Assembly: GCF_002892535.1 (NCBI RefSeq)
Contig: NZ_CP024847.1
Coordinates: 1,674,001-1,738,000, forward strand
Source of the DNA: Aquella oligotrophica
GTDB lineage: Bacteria; Pseudomonadota; Gammaproteobacteria; Burkholderiales; UBA11063
Length of the DNA: 64,000 nt
Direction of reading: 5' to 3'
The notes beneath the pieces are model-generated. The model did not search any database. It worked only from the letters and a program-made list of their open reading frames with translations, and was not told the DNA's origin. Each line of letters begins with the position of its first letter. The stretch's first letter is position 1. Position numbers and translations under genes: made by a program. Shown here one piece after another: positions 62,107 to 64,000 of the stretch.

Positions 62107-63156
62107 TTAATCTGGGCAACAGCCAACTTCCTTACACTTTAAATCATCAAATTCATACTGCAAAGTTACGTGATCAATCTGATATTTATCAAGCAACATT
62201 TTCTGGCAACTTTTAAGAATTTCAGGCCAAGACTCGGGTTTACATGCTACAACGTGTGCAGCAAGTGCCGCTTTATTTGCTGACATATACCAAATATGTA
62301 AGTCATGAACTTCAATAATTCCTTCAATTGCCTGTAAGTCTTTGCCCACAGCCTCATAATCAAGATGTTCAGGAACGCCAGCCATAAGAATTATAACCGA
62401 CTTCTTCATCAGGCTAAAATTGGAAACAATCAGTAAAACAATAACAACTAATGATAGCAATGGGTCAACTATTGACCAATTGGTAAAATAAATTATCGCA
62501 CCAGCAATAATTGCGACTAAAGACCCCAATAAATCTCCCATCGCATGAATCATTGCCGCACGTGTATTTAATGAATGTGAATTCTTTGATAACACAAAAA
62601 CTATTACACCATTAACCAGAAAGCCCAGCGCGGCTACAATAAATAGACTTGCCCCATGAACTTCAACTGGCTGCATAAAGCGATTAAACACTTCAAATAA
62701 TAACCAGATAGTTAAAACAGTGGTAAACATGCAATTAATCAATGCTCCAACAACCTCTGCCTTGCCATAACCAAAGCTAAGCTGAACAGTTGCGGGGCGT
62801 TTACTAATTACGTTGGCAAAATAAGCTATCATCAAACCAGCTGCATCTGTCATCATATGAACCGCATCAGACTGTAGAGCGATTGAGTTGATCAAATAAC
62901 CACCAATTCCCTCAACCAGTGAAAAAGTGAATGTAGCAATCAGACACCAGAATAATACTTTACCACTAGTTTCCCGTATCATTTCTGCATGATTGTGGCT
63001 ATGCCCCTCATGATCATGATTATGCTCATGATGATGTGTGTGATCATGCGAAGAATGATCCTTATGATTATGCTTAATATTATTATGCGTTGCATCACTA
63101 TGCGCCTCATGTCCTGCCTCATCATGTGATAAAAATTTACTGTGTTTTACCGTCAT
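62107..63156 (-). CDS. Cation diffusion facilitator (zinc/cobalt efflux)
   Basis: 349 residues, six membrane spans. The N-terminal 55 residues are His- and Asp-rich (HHEHNHDHEGHSHNH). The metal site is visible as HxxxD in SDAVHMMTDAAG and in MIHAMGDLLGSL. A soluble CDF C-terminal domain ends with CKEVGCCPD, an added Cys cluster that may bind metal. It exports zinc or a similar divalent ion from the cytoplasm. It follows fdx by 15 bases, same direction. Confidence 0.92.
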   Translation of the reverse strand: MTVKHSKFLSHDEAGHEAHSDATHNNIKHNHKDHSSHDHTHHHEHNHDHEGHSHNHAEMIRETSGKVLFWCLIATFTFSLVEGIGGYLINSIALQSDAVHMMTDAAGLMIAYFANVISKRPATVQLSFGYGKAEVVGALINCMFTTVLTIWLLFEVFNRFMQPVEVHGASLFIVAALGFLVNGVIVFVLSKNSHSLNTRAAMIHAMGDLLGSLVAIIAGAIIYFTNWSIVDPLLSLVVIVLLIVSNFSLMKKSVIILMAGVPEHLDYEAVGKDLQAIEGIIEVHDLHIWYMSANKAALAAHVVACKPESWPEILKSCQKMLLDKYQIDHVTLQYEFDDLKCKEVGCCPD

Positions 63157-63171
63157 AATCTGTCTCCTGAT

Positions 63172-63507
63172 TTATCCTTCTTTCGCATGATTAATAGTAT
63201 ACTTGGGAATCTCTATCGTCAAATCTTTATTGCCAACTTTTATCTGGCAAGAGAGTCTTGATACAGCCGTCAAGCCCCATGCACGATCAAGTAGATCCTC
63301 TTCAATTTCATTAGCTTCATTTAATGAACTATATCCTTCACGTACAATTACATGGCAGGTAGTACAGGCACACGCCATATCACAGGCATGTTCAATATCT
63401 ACACCTCTACTCAGCATTGATTCACATAAGTTTGCACCAGTTTCAAGTTCAAATTCCACACCATTTGGGCATATTTCTTCGTGCGGTAATATCTTAATTA
63501 CAGGCAT
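63172..63507 (-). CDS. fdx: 2Fe-2S ferredoxin of the Isc type
   Basis: 111 residues. Cluster ligands are Cys42, Cys48, Cys51 and Cys87 in CDMACACTTC and RLSCQIKV, the adrenodoxin/Isc-Fdx spacing. The start MPVIKILPHEEICPNG matches the family. It gives electrons for iron-sulfur cluster assembly. Other isc genes are not in this window. A GGAAG site precedes the ATG. Confidence 0.95.
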   Translation of the reverse strand: MPVIKILPHEEICPNGVEFELETGANLCESMLSRGVDIEHACDMACACTTCHVIVREGYSSLNEANEIEEDLLDRAWGLTAVSRLSCQIKVGNKDLTIEIPKYTINHAKEG

Positions 63508-63540
63508 TAAAACTTCCTATCAATTATTATTTAGGTCAAT

Positions 63541-63549
63541 ATTATAGCA
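63541..63549 (-). promoter_or_regulatory. Extended -10 promoter of fdx
   Basis: Read leftward, TGCTATAAT lies about 33 bases upstream of the fdx ATG. It is an extended -10 element; no matching -35 was found at the usual distance. Confidence 0.6.
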
Positions 63550-63702
63550 TACATATAACCGAGTATTTTAGTCAACTAATAACTTCTACGATGGCACTAC
63601 ATTACCAAGAAACACTCACTACAACAAACTAGCTTCACTTACCATAAACATAAGGTTATCCGACCTTTGATTACTCCCCCACACAAATAGTGCATAAAAA
63701 TA

Positions 63703-63732
63703 TTGACAAAAATATAAATATTGCGCTAGAAT
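63703..63732 (+). promoter_or_regulatory. Strong promoter of the Ser/Cys-rich peptide gene
   Basis: TTGACA (63703-63708) and TAGAAT (63727-63732) with an 18-base spacer. The -35 is perfect and the -10 differs in one position. It lies 60 bases upstream of the 34-codon gene, with no other start codon on a good ribosome-binding site in between. Confidence 0.75.
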
Positions 63733-63792
63733 CTTTGGGTGATTAGCTAATAAGCTGACACAAAATGTATCAATTATTGAAAAGGAAGCAAA

Positions 63793-63897
63793 ATGATACA
63801 CTACTTTGATAACTACCGGATAAAAACTACAGTACCGTTTAATGTATCTTCTAAATCTACTTCTATCGCTTCTTCATTCTCTTCTTGTTGTTGCTAA
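63793..63897 (+). CDS. 34-residue Ser-rich peptide ending in three cysteines
   Basis: The ATG at 63793 stands behind AAAGGAAG, and the frame ends with TAA after 34 codons. The N-terminal half, MIHYFDNYRIKTTVPFNV, is mixed. The second half has eight serines, one threonine and a C-terminal Cys-Cys-Cys (32-34). Eleven of the last 16 residues are Ser or Cys. The architecture fits either a modified-peptide precursor (leader then Ser/Cys core) or a regulatory leader peptide that senses Ser-tRNA or Cys-tRNA. An AT-only hairpin follows at 63908-63924. I do not recognise a family; the promoter and site argue that it is real. Confidence 0.6.
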   Translation: MIHYFDNYRIKTTVPFNVSSKSTSIASSFSSCCC

Positions 63898-63907
63898 TCT
63901 CTAGCTC

Positions 63908-63924
63908 AAAAATTCCAAATTTTT
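63908..63924 (+). terminator. Weak AT-rich hairpin after the peptide gene
   Basis: AAAAATT pairs with AATTTTT around CCA, followed by ATTTTATT. With only A-T pairs it is a weak terminator or attenuator at most. Confidence 0.35.
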
Positions 63925-64000
63925 ATTTTATTGTTTATTCTGTAGCTATTTAATAACTAAAAATATATTTTAGTCATATATTTTTGTTTGCTACATTTTA

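Noticed and set aside
63619-63801. Leftward frame of 60 codons opposite the peptide promoter
   Set aside because: No ribosome-binding site, and it covers a strong promoter for the other strand.

Overview
The window is AT-rich and carries a complete rRNA operon, a 4.5S SRP RNA, three tRNAs and about 50 protein genes, most of them housekeeping. The gene content points to a proteobacterium, most probably a low-GC betaproteobacterium near the Neisseriales or Burkholderiales. Supporting genes are sspA-sspB, a phasin, the DUF2844/DUF3443 pair, a short RsmI-like methylase and rsmD next to a YfhL ferredoxin. This placement is inference; the 16S gene at 13775-15303 would settle it. No transposase, integrase, phage gene or CRISPR array was seen.

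Layout. 1-3000: secreted proteins (partial lipoprotein, DUF3443, DUF2844) and an unknown membrane protein. 3463-9176: a frameshifted cyanophycin-synthetase-like Mur ligase, xseA, a phasin and a DctA-type transporter. 9500-15600: one leftward rRNA operon (16S, tRNA-Ala, tRNA-Ile, 23S, 5S) with promoter, boxA sites, processing stems and terminator. 15667-26057: argS, the sspA-sspB-tusA-lysS run, a sugar porter, an exported beta-hexosaminidase and pepD. 26090-28344: two lipoproteins in one operon, one pepsin-like and one NlpC/P60-like. 28574-36137: a leftward series rsmD, yfhL, lipase-like, Nudix, thyA, folA, DMT transporter, small lipoprotein, metK, methylase. 36254-41433: FUSC protein, DinG-like helicase, DUF2062 protein, rhlE. 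41546-48050: a riboflavin operon behind an FMN riboswitch, with anmK and a broken sugar porter inside it. 48410-59630: a thaumatin-like lipoprotein, a folate block (folC, folE, pabA, pabBC), and a giant lipoprotein plus a small protein, both with DUF1566 domains. 59664-63507: ffs, a CAT-anticodon tRNA, htpG, a CDF metal exporter and fdx.

Functional links. folA, thyA, folC, folE, pabA and pabBC cover much of folate and thymidylate metabolism. ribD, ribE, ribBA and ribH give the whole riboflavin pathway except the dephosphorylation step. Exported proteins are unusually prominent: aspartic-protease-like folds, a cysteine-peptidase-like protein, GH20, a lipase-like hydrolase and a thaumatin-like protein suggest a cell that works on external polymers.

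The most unusual item is at the right edge. A 34-codon gene with a strong promoter and ribosome-binding site encodes a peptide whose second half is Ser-rich and ends in three cysteines. It could be a modified-peptide precursor or a cysteine/serine-sensing leader peptide. Also notable are three disrupted genes, two by frameshifts beside short homopolymers and one by an in-frame TGA, and a 110-bp inverted-repeat element with a second partial copy.
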